From Roseburia sp. (GTDB taxonomy: Bacteria > Bacillota > Clostridia > Lachnospirales > Lachnospiraceae), in NCBI GenBank assembly GCA_023667765.1, contig JAMOZS010000010.1:1-59774 (forward strand): 59,774 nt of DNA. The letters are read 5' to 3'. The translations under genes were made by a program, and so were the position numbers. The stretch's first letter is position 1. Every line of letters starts with the position of its first letter. Below the pieces are notes generated by a model that saw nothing but the letters and a program-made list of their open reading frames with translations, was not told the DNA's origin and made no database searches. Below, piece by piece: positions 17,880 through 25,926 of this stretch.

Positions 17880-19055
17880 TTATTCGCAAGCTTTTTGGAA
17901 GAATAGAAGATACTCATCCCCCATTTTGTTTCCTCTCCTGTTTTGACCATGTCTAACTGCAGTAGCAATATGCAAAAAACCAGCGTCCTTAGCATATGTT
18001 TCCGTCATCTCATTTAAGTCTATCCTTTCCCCATGAGCGGTCGGATTTCCAACCATAAGGAACATATACTTATTAGGTTTTAAAACTCGAAAGCTTTCAA
18101 AAAAATATTGCTTATAATCATCCGAAAATCTGGAAACAAGCTGTGTCGAATGCCTTTTCCCTCCAGTCAATTTACCATCGAGCTCTTTGCAATCAAATCC
18201 AAACCATGTAAGACTAAGCGACCCATATTCTGCATAAGGAACGGCGGCTATATAAGGAGGATGTGAAATAATAGCATCTACACTTTCGGAGTCTATCGAA
18301 AGCTTCAAATTATTTTGCATTATAATACCTATCGTACATGGCTTGTCTTCCATCTTATGCGATAAGGCATTAACAGCCTCAACCACATTATTTAGTGATT
18401 CAAGAAAGTGCTTTGCAGGAAGTAGTTTTTTCTTTGCATTTTTGTCATACATCACATTAGGATATCTACTACTTGCATTACTCGATTTACGCAAAATATC
18501 GCTAAACGCCACCAATGCAATATTTTTTGCCTTCTCATTCTCTATAATTTCTATGTAGCTATAAATCTGAACTAATTGTTTCAGCACATCGGTCTGATAC
18601 CACTTGCAGTGCCATTCATCAACTATACGCCAGCTATTTTTTTCTATTTGTTCATTTATCCTATCCTCATTAAAAGGCCGAAACATTAAAGATAATTGGC
18701 CTCCAGAAGTTAAATACTTGACAAATGGAATCAGTCCGCTGTGTATTTCGTCGATATCGTCTGATGAAACAATTTTTGTTTTTACCTTGCTAATCAATAC
18801 AGCTAACGGATTTAGGTCAACACCCACCGAATTTCGGCCGCGCAACATCGCCTCAAGTAAAGTCGTCCCAGACCCCATGTAAGAATCCAGAATCAAATCA
18901 TTAGGCTCTGTCAGCAAATCAATGGCTTTGCCTGCTATTTGCGGAATGAACTTGCCAGAATAGCGGTGTATGTTATGAGTGAGATACTGAGTATCAGCAT
19001 CCGTAAATTCCCAGTCGCACTCCTGTATCGCCTTGCGCAATTCTTCATTTGTCAT
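17880..19055 (-). CDS. Site-specific DNA methyltransferase (second of locus)
   Basis: The 391-aa amino-methyltransferase carries an N-terminal HRYSGKFIPQIAGKAI, then the SAM motif LDSYMGSGTTLLEA (residues 56-68) and the catalytic SHPPY (264-268). The DSYMGSG and SHPPY variants replace the commoner DPFxGSG and SPPY. Motif I precedes motif IV, and a 200-residue region between them probably holds the target-recognition domain. The ending NKMGDEYLLFFQK matches the DEYVLLFQK tail of the other methyltransferase in this locus, so the two are paralogues. The start overlaps the PD-(D/E)XK gene by 4 nt. It presumably protects one strand of an asymmetric site. Confidence 0.85.
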   Translation of the reverse strand: MTNEELRKAIQECDWEFTDADTQYLTHNIHRYSGKFIPQIAGKAIDLLTEPNDLILDSYMGSGTTLLEAMLRGRNSVGVDLNPLAVLISKVKTKIVSSDDIDEIHSGLIPFVKYLTSGGQLSLMFRPFNEDRINEQIEKNSWRIVDEWHCKWYQTDVLKQLVQIYSYIEIIENEKAKNIALVAFSDILRKSSNASSRYPNVMYDKNAKKKLLPAKHFLESLNNVVEAVNALSHKMEDKPCTIGIIMQNNLKLSIDSESVDAIISHPPYIAAVPYAEYGSLSLTWFGFDCKELDGKLTGGKRHSTQLVSRFSDDYKQYFFESFRVLKPNKYMFLMVGNPTAHGERIDLNEMTETYAKDAGFLHIATAVRHGQNRRGNKMGDEYLLFFQKACE

Positions 19056-19567
19056 ACCAGCACCTCGATTTCTGGTAGGTCAAAGAATATTAGCTTTGCA
19101 TCATTTAGGGTTTTCACATATATATGCCCAAACCCAGAATCTCTATATGCCACCTTATATGTAGGATTACCATAAGCAAGCACAGGTACATATATTGCAT
19201 TATTATAATCAATACCTGAATACTGATGCTTTCCTGTACTAAATTTCTCAAGCGATAATATCAATCGGCTTCTTTTGTTACAAAGCAAATTATTAAGCTT
19301 CTCTTTATCCTCAATAGAATAATCCGGTTTTGCCTCGATAATTAATATCACACCATTTTTATATGCAATCAAATCTGGAATAATTTCGCCAGCGCTATGT
19401 CTTCTTGGGTCTGGACTATTATCACGCGCCACAATAGGATTCGAAATACTGAGAACATTCAACTCATCATCCGAACCATTAGGATATTCGCCTGCAATAA
19501 GAAGCCATCCACATTTTTTTAAATATTCACGCATAGCAACATGAACAAAACTTTCTGTTATTCGCAT
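19052..19567 (-). CDS. PD-(D/E)XK-type nuclease or nuclease subunit
   Basis: In this 171-aa protein, Glu61, Pro64-Asp65 and Glu78-Ala-Lys80 form the pattern E-x2-PD-x12-ExK (EIIPDLIAYK, LIIEAK) of restriction-endonuclease-like folds. It lies between the two methyltransferase genes, overlapping both by a few nucleotides, so it belongs to the same operon. It may be the second cleavage subunit of a restriction enzyme or a nicking partner. I do not recognise a named family. Confidence 0.7.
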   Translation of the reverse strand: MRITESFVHVAMREYLKKCGWLLIAGEYPNGSDDELNVLSISNPIVARDNSPDPRRHSAGEIIPDLIAYKNGVILIIEAKPDYSIEDKEKLNNLLCNKRSRLILSLEKFSTGKHQYSGIDYNNAIYVPVLAYGNPTYKVAYRDSGFGHIYVKTLNDAKLIFFDLPEIEVLV

Positions 19568-21306
19568 TCCTTCACCTTCTGAAACAATAACACATACTCA
19601 TCCTTTATTATTCTATCTTGCCAAGGCACTTGTGAATTACTGTTGTTAGTTTTTAATTTGTGGGCTATTGAATCCTTTAATTCAAAGCCGAAACTACCAA
19701 ATATTTCATTAATTATTTTATCAGTAGGAATTATTGAATTACCTATCTTCTTGTTTCCAATGATGAATGCAACTTTTCCGTTCTTCTTGAGCCATATAGA
19801 GAACTTTTCAATAACTCCGTACATGTCTTCAAAAAATTTCATCATCATTATTATTCTTTTTTGATTTAATGATTTATCCGATGCCAATAATAGTTTATTA
19901 AAATAGCTCCCATATGTTGGGCTAACATTCTTTACCTTGAATTTGTTGACATCTGGTATTTCATCGTCTAAATATTCCGAACCAATGATGCTTTCACCAA
20001 AATTGTATGGATCAACTCCAAGAATGGATTCCAAAGCTCTAAACGATAACAAATGAGTTCTCAAGTAGCTTAAGGACTCAACACCATATGGAGGTGAGGT
20101 AATAATATGGGAGATGGAACCACGTTCTATTTCAGTTGTTAGCACACTATTTTCAATAATCTCTACGTTGGATACAGGCCCAAGAGTGTTTTTGCAAGCA
20201 TCAACCGTAGCCGCAATCCCAAATGACATTTTACAAATTTGGCCTTTTACTAACTTTAGCACATCTACATTTTCACGCGGCGTCTTTCTGTACTCAGCTC
20301 TTACAACATCCACATCTACATTTCCTATGCTTCTCATTTTCGATGAAAGAGCAATAGTAAGAAAGTCCTTAACATATCCAAGTTTTGTCAATATAAACTC
20401 AACTACAATAGATGTCCCTAAAAGTGCGTCCTTGCTAAACCATCGTTCAATATTTGGGAAACAATTCACTGAATTCCCTGGCCGATTAAGAATCTCATCA
20501 TAATTAAAATCTTCTATGGACTTAGTACCAAGAAAAGCATCCCACCTATCAGTATAAAAATCATCCAATTCTGTCAATAAATCCACCACAGGAAACCCAT
20601 TTTCCGGAAACTGACTTTTTACGCGGCTTATCATTGCCGATAGAGGTGAAATTTCTATACCTTTTGTTTTGACACCAAGCATTCTTGCTTCGACTAAAGT
20701 CGTGCCACTGCCACAAAATGGGTCGAGCACAGTGTCTTCTGAAGTTGCACCAAAAGAGTTTATTAACGCACGTATTAGATGAGATGGAAACCGTCCAACA
20801 TAGCGGTGAACTCCATGAGTACCATAATCCGATGACCAACTTTTAGCATTTCGGTTAGGATGTTCCATTTTGTACTGAGATGTTTCTATGCCATCTACAG
20901 AGCGCAACATTGACAGACGAGAGAAATACAGCTCTTTGGGCAAATCTATACTTGCCTCTTGTTGTAACTCAATAAGCTTTTTGTAAAAATCAAGTTGGTC
21001 AGTTGGTCCATTAATAACATAATAAGGCCATTCTGCGCAATAACTGTTACCATCAAAGGTAAAAGTTGTTATATAGGCTTCATCCGGTACAGTATCTTCT
21101 TTATTTTTTATCTGGCTACACAACTTTAACAACTCTTCATCAGATAATTGCATTACAGCCTCTATTTTTTCTTTTGCCATTGGCGAAGGAAATGCCTCCC
21201 CAGTTTCCCATCTTCTTAGTGAAGCAACGGAAACGCCAAGAAAGGCCGCAAACTTAATCTGAGAAAACCCAAACCTTGTCCGTAGAGCTTTAATTGAATC
21301 TTTCAT
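19558..21306 (-). CDS. DNA methyltransferase with N-terminal XRE-type helix-turn-helix
   Basis: The start at 21306 (MKDSIKALRTRFGFSQ) gives 582 aa. Residues 1-60 are a helix-turn-helix: FAAFLGVSVASLRRWETGEA. The methyltransferase follows with HRYVGRFPSHLIRALI, SAM motif LDPFCGSGTT (194-203) and catalytic TSPPYG (403-408), so it is probably an N4-cytosine or N6-adenine enzyme. The C terminus contains VAFIIGNKKIG. The DNA-binding head fused to a methyltransferase suggests that the enzyme also represses its own operon, as some R-M methylases do; that is inference. Upstream in-frame codons to 21399 lack a ribosome site. Confidence 0.85.
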   Translation of the reverse strand: MKDSIKALRTRFGFSQIKFAAFLGVSVASLRRWETGEAFPSPMAKEKIEAVMQLSDEELLKLCSQIKNKEDTVPDEAYITTFTFDGNSYCAEWPYYVINGPTDQLDFYKKLIELQQEASIDLPKELYFSRLSMLRSVDGIETSQYKMEHPNRNAKSWSSDYGTHGVHRYVGRFPSHLIRALINSFGATSEDTVLDPFCGSGTTLVEARMLGVKTKGIEISPLSAMISRVKSQFPENGFPVVDLLTELDDFYTDRWDAFLGTKSIEDFNYDEILNRPGNSVNCFPNIERWFSKDALLGTSIVVEFILTKLGYVKDFLTIALSSKMRSIGNVDVDVVRAEYRKTPRENVDVLKLVKGQICKMSFGIAATVDACKNTLGPVSNVEIIENSVLTTEIERGSISHIITSPPYGVESLSYLRTHLLSFRALESILGVDPYNFGESIIGSEYLDDEIPDVNKFKVKNVSPTYGSYFNKLLLASDKSLNQKRIIMMMKFFEDMYGVIEKFSIWLKKNGKVAFIIGNKKIGNSIIPTDKIINEIFGSFGFELKDSIAHKLKTNNSNSQVPWQDRIIKDEYVLLFQKVKECE

Positions 21307-21395
21307 AAACAAGCCCCCATAGCATTGCATTATGCTCATATGATAACATAACATTGCTATAAATTCAAGCGAACAAAGTTGACTTTTGAAAAATT

Positions 21396-22367
21396 TCAAA
21401 GATCTATGTTCATTATCAATTGGTCTTCAAACAAAATGGCATAGCTGAATTCCTTATACATTCTATAAGTTTTAGTTGTTTTTCTTAGAGTACACCATTC
21501 ATCGTACCGTATGTTTGGAAAATGTAATATCTGTACGACGCCATTTCCGCCATACAAATAATGATATAGTGCTGCCATGCCAGCATAAGGGTCAGAGCGG
21601 ATATATGTCATACCAACATGATACAGTTCTATGAGCCGCATACTGTTATCACGATACGGAAGAATACAATATGTTCTCTCAAATTGAGAAACCGGCATAA
21701 TCTCAACAGAATCAGGCGGATTGTCGTATTGCTCAGGGTTTTGCACCTCGTTTTCCGCAAACTCTTCTTGTTCATTATATTGTTCTTCTTGAAAAGAAGA
21801 ATTCTTTATGTATTCTGTCAATCCCCTACTTCCATACGCGTTATAGTAATTCATGAAAAGTTCAAGATATTCTACCAGCCGCTCATCCTTGAAAGGCGTT
21901 TTTAATACTTCAAAGTATTGATCCACCGGCCAATTGATTGTAGTTACCGCCGTATTGTAATAATCTGCTACATTTTTCAGCGAATAAAAAAGTCTAAGAT
22001 TCATATATCGTGGACCAGCCGTAGCACCACCATGCTTATATGCCATGTATGGTCCAAAATATACTACCGGGATTCTTTCTTTTGCAGCTGCAACCAGTCT
22101 CCCAAATCGTTGACCAACATTATGTCCGCTCGGAACCTCTACTGTTCTTTCAAGCACAAAGATTACGTTCCCATTATCCTTAAGAATAATATCCGGCCTA
22201 TCATATTGAAGGATACGCTCTATACCATATGCTCGCTGATTCCTTTGGGAATTAGGTATGACAACTAATTGCGCGTCCGAAAAGCAGCTGTTTAAATGCT
22301 TAAACCACAGTCCCTCTTGAAGTGAATCGCAGAAAATTTCATAAGAATGTACTCTTGAAATACCCAT
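21396..22367 (-). CDS. Probable restriction endonuclease
   Basis: The 323-aa protein starts at MGISRVHSYEIF (22367) behind GGAGG. Its nuclease core reads RPDIILKDNGNVIFVLERTV and EVPSGHNVGQRF, a PD-x13-E arrangement with Glu73 and Glu77, followed by RLVAAAKERIPVVYFGP. This resembles the cores of type II restriction enzymes. The C-terminal 150 residues are acidic, with Gln/Glu-rich linkers (EEQYNEQEEF). Position directly after the controller gene and before a methyltransferase supports the restriction role. The recognition site cannot be read from sequence. Confidence 0.7.
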   Translation of the reverse strand: MGISRVHSYEIFCDSLQEGLWFKHLNSCFSDAQLVVIPNSQRNQRAYGIERILQYDRPDIILKDNGNVIFVLERTVEVPSGHNVGQRFGRLVAAAKERIPVVYFGPYMAYKHGGATAGPRYMNLRLFYSLKNVADYYNTAVTTINWPVDQYFEVLKTPFKDERLVEYLELFMNYYNAYGSRGLTEYIKNSSFQEEQYNEQEEFAENEVQNPEQYDNPPDSVEIMPVSQFERTYCILPYRDNSMRLIELYHVGMTYIRSDPYAGMAALYHYLYGGNGVVQILHFPNIRYDEWCTLRKTTKTYRMYKEFSYAILFEDQLIMNIDL

Positions 22368-22390
22368 AAAATCATCCTCCCACATATACC

Positions 22391-22597
22391 TTATAGTCCT
22401 TCGAATAGTTCACTGAGGGACACACCAAGACCATCAGCTATTTTCTTGATATTGCAGATGGCGATGTTTCGCTTACCAGTCTCAACTGAAGCAAAGTAGG
22501 TTCTGTCCATACCTATCTTTAATGCGAATTTTTCTTGGCTGAGTCCAGTTCGTGTACGAAGCTCCCGAATTCTCTTGCCTAAATCAACAGTAACCAT
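22391..22597 (-). CDS. Restriction-modification controller (C) protein, XRE family
   Basis: This 68-residue protein is a single helix-turn-helix domain: LGKRIRELRTRTGLSQEKFA, MDRTYFASVETGKRNI and GVSLSELFEGL. Length and position, 23 nt ahead of the endonuclease, fit R-M controller proteins, which delay restriction by binding upstream operators. ATG at 22597 follows GGAGG; a GTG three codons earlier is possible. A strong promoter and a large palindrome lie immediately upstream. Confidence 0.85.
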   Translation of the reverse strand: MVTVDLGKRIRELRTRTGLSQEKFALKIGMDRTYFASVETGKRNIAICNIKKIADGLGVSLSELFEGL

Positions 22598-22621
22598 AAG
22601 AAACACACCTCCATTTTAAAT

Positions 22622-22650
22622 ATTATATGGGTGTGCTGTTTTTGAAACAA
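22622..22650 (-). promoter_or_regulatory. Promoter of the R-M operon
   Basis: On the minus strand TTGTTT (22645-22650) and TATAAT (22622-22627) are 17 bp apart, just ahead of the GGAGG of the controller gene. The palindrome at 22664-22702 sits directly upstream of the -35, as expected for activation by a C protein. Confidence 0.65.
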
Positions 22651-22663
22651 CGGATTATAAGTA

Positions 22664-22702
22664 ACATATGTTGTTCTTTTCAGATTTCAGAACAACATAT
22701 GT
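22664..22702. promoter_or_regulatory. Candidate C-protein operator (14-bp perfect inverted repeat)
   Basis: ACATATGTTGTTCT (22664-22677) and its exact reverse complement AGAACAACATATGT (22689-22702) are separated by 11 bp. Each arm carries an internal ACATATGT palindrome, so two dimer sites 31 bp apart are possible. It is a likely operator for the neighbouring XRE protein. It could also form an RNA hairpin. Confidence 0.6.
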
Positions 22703-22826
22703 AATATGTACTACCGAAAGAGGTCCTGTTATAAGCAAAGATTGGACAACGGAAGAACTGCAGGCTGCAAACGGAGCTATGAAAGTTGCCAAGAATCTGG
22801 CTCCAAGGAATTTTGTAAAGAAATAG
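22668..22826 (+). CDS. Possible small ORF divergent from the R-M operon
   Basis: A 52-codon frame starts inside the operator palindrome and reads TTERGPVISKDWTTEELQAA, GAMKVAKNLAPRNFVKK. The second half looks protein-like, but no ribosome site precedes the ATG, so it may be the 3' end of a truncated gene. A further short frame at about 22839-22952 reads AYYKDTDGNLIRIYGPF. I recognise neither. The rest of 22827-23081 is otherwise empty. Confidence 0.3.
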   Translation: MLFFSDFRTTYVICTTERGPVISKDWTTEELQAANGAMKVAKNLAPRNFVKK

Positions 22827-23081
22827 AAAAGACACATTTATGGCTTACTATAAGGATACAGATGGAAATCTTATTAGAATTTATGGTCCATTCCAAAGCA
22901 AAAGAGTACATTGCAGGAGATACTTGCCAAGGATTATTCACACTTGAAAGTAATCACAGTGCTATCGCAAAAAGATATTGATTTCATCAAAAATGTTGCT
23001 ATATATCCTTGTCCGTAATATCATCCAATAAATGACCAAACTGTTACATTCTCCCTGCCATTCTCTTCCTATTCCATGATT

Positions 23082-23651
23082 CTATGAAATTTTGATGGGA
23101 TGCCGTATTACTGTTTTTCATTTTTCAGGATGCACTCTCCTTACGTCACTGAGATAAATTTCGTGATGAAGCCTTTTATCCGTATATTCTAACTCATACC
23201 CCTGCACTTCCATAATAATCATGCATGATTCTGACCGTCTGCGGCTCGCTGTCATAGGAACCGATATGCATACACAGCCCCTCGTTATATGCCAGAAACC
23301 CTACGCTGGAAAAGTCCTGCTTCTTTTTCCTGGCAGCCTCCTCCAGAGCCCACTCAAAATCCTTCTTTGTAACAAAATCCGGCAATCTAATAACAGAAAT
23401 AAAATAAAAGTCGTCTTTTCTGTCATGTTCTCCTACCACCAGAAGCCCTCAATGGGCGGAACTACATAATCGAAATACCCTTTTATCAGATGTTCTCCTT
23501 TTTGCTCATTTTTCATAGTAAATGCGACTGCATATAGAAAACCTATGAATTCCTTGTACTGACTGCCTTCTATGTTAGAATTTCCCTTTCCTCGAACCAC
23601 AATATAATCCATAGGAGGCACATCCACTATCCTTGGTTGTTTTCCGGGCAT
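23082..23651 (-). pseudogene. GyrI-like small-molecule-binding protein, broken
   Basis: The parts fit one GyrI-like protein. Frame 1 (23651 to 23436) reads MPGKQPRIVDVPPMDYIVV and GYFDYVVPPIEGFWW, then stops. Frame 2 (to about 23220) reads DDFYFISVIRLPDFVTKKDF and VGFLAYNEGLCMHIGSYD. Frame 3 reads EVQGYELEYTDKRLHHEIYL and SDVRRVHPEK, then an in-frame TGA followed by KTVIRHPIK. Two frameshifts and one nonsense codon make a functional product very unlikely. Family members bind drugs or act as effector domains of MerR/AraC regulators. Confidence 0.8.
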
Positions 23652-23672
23652 ATAGAATTCTCTGTATTCCTT

Positions 23673-23770
23673 TTATAAGCAAACACCCTCTTTCAAGCCC
23701 TCTATAATCTCTTTCTTCTTTTTCTTACTTAAGCCTGACAACACCAGCTGATAGGATTTGCCTATTATTT
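23673..23770 (-). pseudogene. C-terminal tail of a lost gene upstream of the GyrI-like relic
   Basis: The minus strand reads LQKIIGKSYQLVLSGLSKKK, KKEIIEGLKEGVCL and stops at 23673, 22 nt before the GyrI-like ATG. It resembles the helical tail of a TetR- or MarR-type regulator, but too little remains to name it. It supports a regulator/sensor operon that has decayed. Confidence 0.35.
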
Positions 23771-23824
23771 TTTGCAATAAAACAAAAATGATAGGGAACA
23801 GGCCTGAGGAGCAGAAGCTCTTTC

Positions 23825-23852
23825 TTGATTTTTAGACAGAAAATGCTAAAAT
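23825..23852 (+). promoter_or_regulatory. Promoter ahead of the SBP/hybrid-kinase operon
   Basis: TTGATT (23825-23830) and TAAAAT (23847-23852) are spaced by 16 bp. The promoter precedes a small ORF and then the lipoprotein/kinase pair in the same direction. Confidence 0.5.
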
Positions 23853-23889
23853 ATAACCAAAAAAAGAAATGAAAAGGAGCTGATACAAA

Positions 23890-24048
23890 ATGAAGAAAAA
23901 ACAATCCTGCCGTCTGGTGGCTAAGACCTATCCCGATATTGATGTGGAAATTGCGGCATACGCAGGTGCCAACCGTATCGGTTACAGTTGGGCGCAGATG
24001 ATAATTTCTGCGGACATGGCTAGAGGAGCAAAAGACTGTATCTCCTGA
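23890..24048 (+). CDS. Hypothetical 52-residue protein
   Basis: ATG at 23890 follows AAAAGGAGC with good spacing and lies 38 bp after a plausible -10. The peptide reads MKKKQSCRLVAKTYPDIDVE, IAAYAGANRIGYSWAQMIIS and ADMARGAKDCIS. It ends 34 nt before the solute-binding lipoprotein gene. It is predicted soluble with no signal peptide. I do not recognise it. It may be a leader ORF or a fragment of an older gene. Confidence 0.45.
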   Translation: MKKKQSCRLVAKTYPDIDVEIAAYAGANRIGYSWAQMIISADMARGAKDCIS

Positions 24049-24082
24049 TGGGAATGCATGGGAATAAACGAGGAGGACCAAG

Positions 24083-25912
24083 ATGAAAAAGTGGTTGAGC
24101 CTAATGATTACGATTGTATTGTTAGCGGCGTTGACCGGCTGCCAGGGAGAAAATCATGTGGTGCAGGATTCTGGACGGGAGCAGGTTACCGTTGCTCTGT
24201 GGAGTGACCAGCTTACCGAGCGTTACGCTTCTTATCTGCAGGAACGCTTTCCGGATGTGGATTTTGTGTTCTATGTGGCGACCAATTCCACTGATTTTTA
24301 CCGCTTTAAGCAGGAGCAGGGAGATTTGCCCGATATCCTCACTGTCCGGCGTTTTGCCCTGCGGGATGTTGCTGCATGGAAGGATGCCCTGTTGGACTTA
24401 AGCGACACGGAACTTGCCAATACTTTTCATGAGGCATATCTGCGCAGCTACACCTATAATGATGGTACGGTAAATTGGCTTCCCGCCTGTGCGGAGGTGG
24501 ACGGCTTCCTTGTCAACAAAGGGCTGTTGGAGGAGCACGGTCTGTCTCTGCCACAGACCTATCAGGAATTTGTGGAATTGTGCGGGAAGCTTAAGGAGTT
24601 GGGGATTCGACCCTTCGACTCTAATTTCGGGGCAGATTACACCTGCATGGAGATGCTTCAGGGGTTGTCGGTAGAGCAGCTCACCTCTCAGGCAGGCCGG
24701 GAGTGGCGGCAGCAGTATGAGAGCGGCCGTACAAACCAGCTGGACGAGGAGGTCTGGCTTCCTGTCTTTCAACGAATGGAGGAATTTATCGAATATAGCG
24801 GAATGGATGCCTCTGACCTGACAGGCAATCCCGGTGACTCTTTTCAGAAGCTTGAGAAAGGAGAAACGGCGATGATTCGTACGACTCCAGATGAGACGAA
24901 CAACTATGACATGCCGGAAGACTGCCTGTTTCTGCCCTATTTCGGTGAGACTGCAAAAGGCAGCTGGTATTTGACTTATCCGGCTTTTCAGGTGGCGGCA
25001 AATCTTCAGGGAACAGAGAATCCTGACCGCAAGGAGCTTATTTTAGACATTATGTCTGCCATGTTGGATGAGGATGGACTAAAACAGATTACCCGCGATG
25101 AGACACTGATTGCCTATCATAAGGACGTGCCTCAGACATTGTCTTCGCTGTTGGCTCCTATGGAGGAACAGGTCGCCGATAACCGTCTCTATATTCGGCT
25201 GGCATCGGCGGACATGTTCTCTGTCTCTGAAATGGTCGTGCAGGGGATGATAACCGGAACATATCCCGATGCCCGTTCTGCTTTCGAGGCTTTCAACGCC
25301 GCTATGGGTGCGCCGTCCTCCGATACGGAGAAAATTGCCCATATTGACACTGGCTACCCTTACACCTTTGACAATCAGCATGGCTGCCAGGCGGCTTCGG
25401 CAGTATTTAACTCCCTCCGGGAGGAGGTGGGAACACAACTGCTGATTGGTCCTGCGGAAACTGTGGCGGGAAATATTCTTGTTGGAGATTACACGCAGGC
25501 AGAGTTAAGTTTTCTGACGATGGGTGAGACACCGGTAATTGTCCTGTGCGAGATGACCGGAGACCAGTTGTATCAGTACGTGGACAGTGTGCTCACGATT
25601 CCGGGCAGGCGGGGCTCTGTGATTAATGATTCCACCCTGTACGTGTCCAGTGGCTTTGAAATGGACGTCAGAAAGACAGATACCAGCTATGCTTTGGAAG
25701 GGCTTACCATTGACGGCCAGGAGTTGGACCGGGAAGCAGCCTACACCGTAGCTGTGCTGGGTAACATGGAGAATATGATAGGTGAGGTCTTAAAGGAGAT
25801 AGGTGTGGCAGATTATGGGCTGACGGAGACGGTATATAAGCAGATTGTGACAGACCGGCTTGCCTCCGGACGTCAGCTTGCCGCACCCACCGACTATATC
25901 ACACTGCGATAA
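24083..25912 (+). CDS. Lipoprotein: solute-binding domain fused to 5'-nucleotidase C-terminal domain
   Basis: A lipobox (ALTGC, Cys at about residue 20) ends the signal peptide. Residues 30-410 are a family-1 extracellular solute-binding protein: VTVALWSDQLTERYASYL, GDLPDILTVRRFA and NWLPACAEVDGFLVNKGLL. Residues 425-609 match the 5'-nucleotidase C-terminal domain, the substrate-selecting half of UshA-type enzymes: QAASAVFNSLREEVGT, LLIGPAETVAGNILVGDYTQ and GRRGSVINDSTLYVSSG. The metallophosphatase half is absent, so it is probably a binding protein rather than an enzyme. The hybrid kinase gene follows 14 nt later with no permease nearby, suggesting a surface co-sensor. Confidence 0.8.
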   Translation: MKKWLSLMITIVLLAALTGCQGENHVVQDSGREQVTVALWSDQLTERYASYLQERFPDVDFVFYVATNSTDFYRFKQEQGDLPDILTVRRFALRDVAAWKDALLDLSDTELANTFHEAYLRSYTYNDGTVNWLPACAEVDGFLVNKGLLEEHGLSLPQTYQEFVELCGKLKELGIRPFDSNFGADYTCMEMLQGLSVEQLTSQAGREWRQQYESGRTNQLDEEVWLPVFQRMEEFIEYSGMDASDLTGNPGDSFQKLEKGETAMIRTTPDETNNYDMPEDCLFLPYFGETAKGSWYLTYPAFQVAANLQGTENPDRKELILDIMSAMLDEDGLKQITRDETLIAYHKDVPQTLSSLLAPMEEQVADNRLYIRLASADMFSVSEMVVQGMITGTYPDARSAFEAFNAAMGAPSSDTEKIAHIDTGYPYTFDNQHGCQAASAVFNSLREEVGTQLLIGPAETVAGNILVGDYTQAELSFLTMGETPVIVLCEMTGDQLYQYVDSVLTIPGRRGSVINDSTLYVSSGFEMDVRKTDTSYALEGLTIDGQELDREAAYTVAVLGNMENMIGEVLKEIGVADYGLTETVYKQIVTDRLASGRQLAAPTDYITLR

Positions 25913-25926
25913 GAGAGAAGAGGAAC

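Noticed and set aside
22706-22981. 91-codon plus-strand ORF upstream of the R-M operon
   Set aside because: Its composition is Cys/Arg-rich and unlike a protein; the adjacent frame at 22668 reads better.
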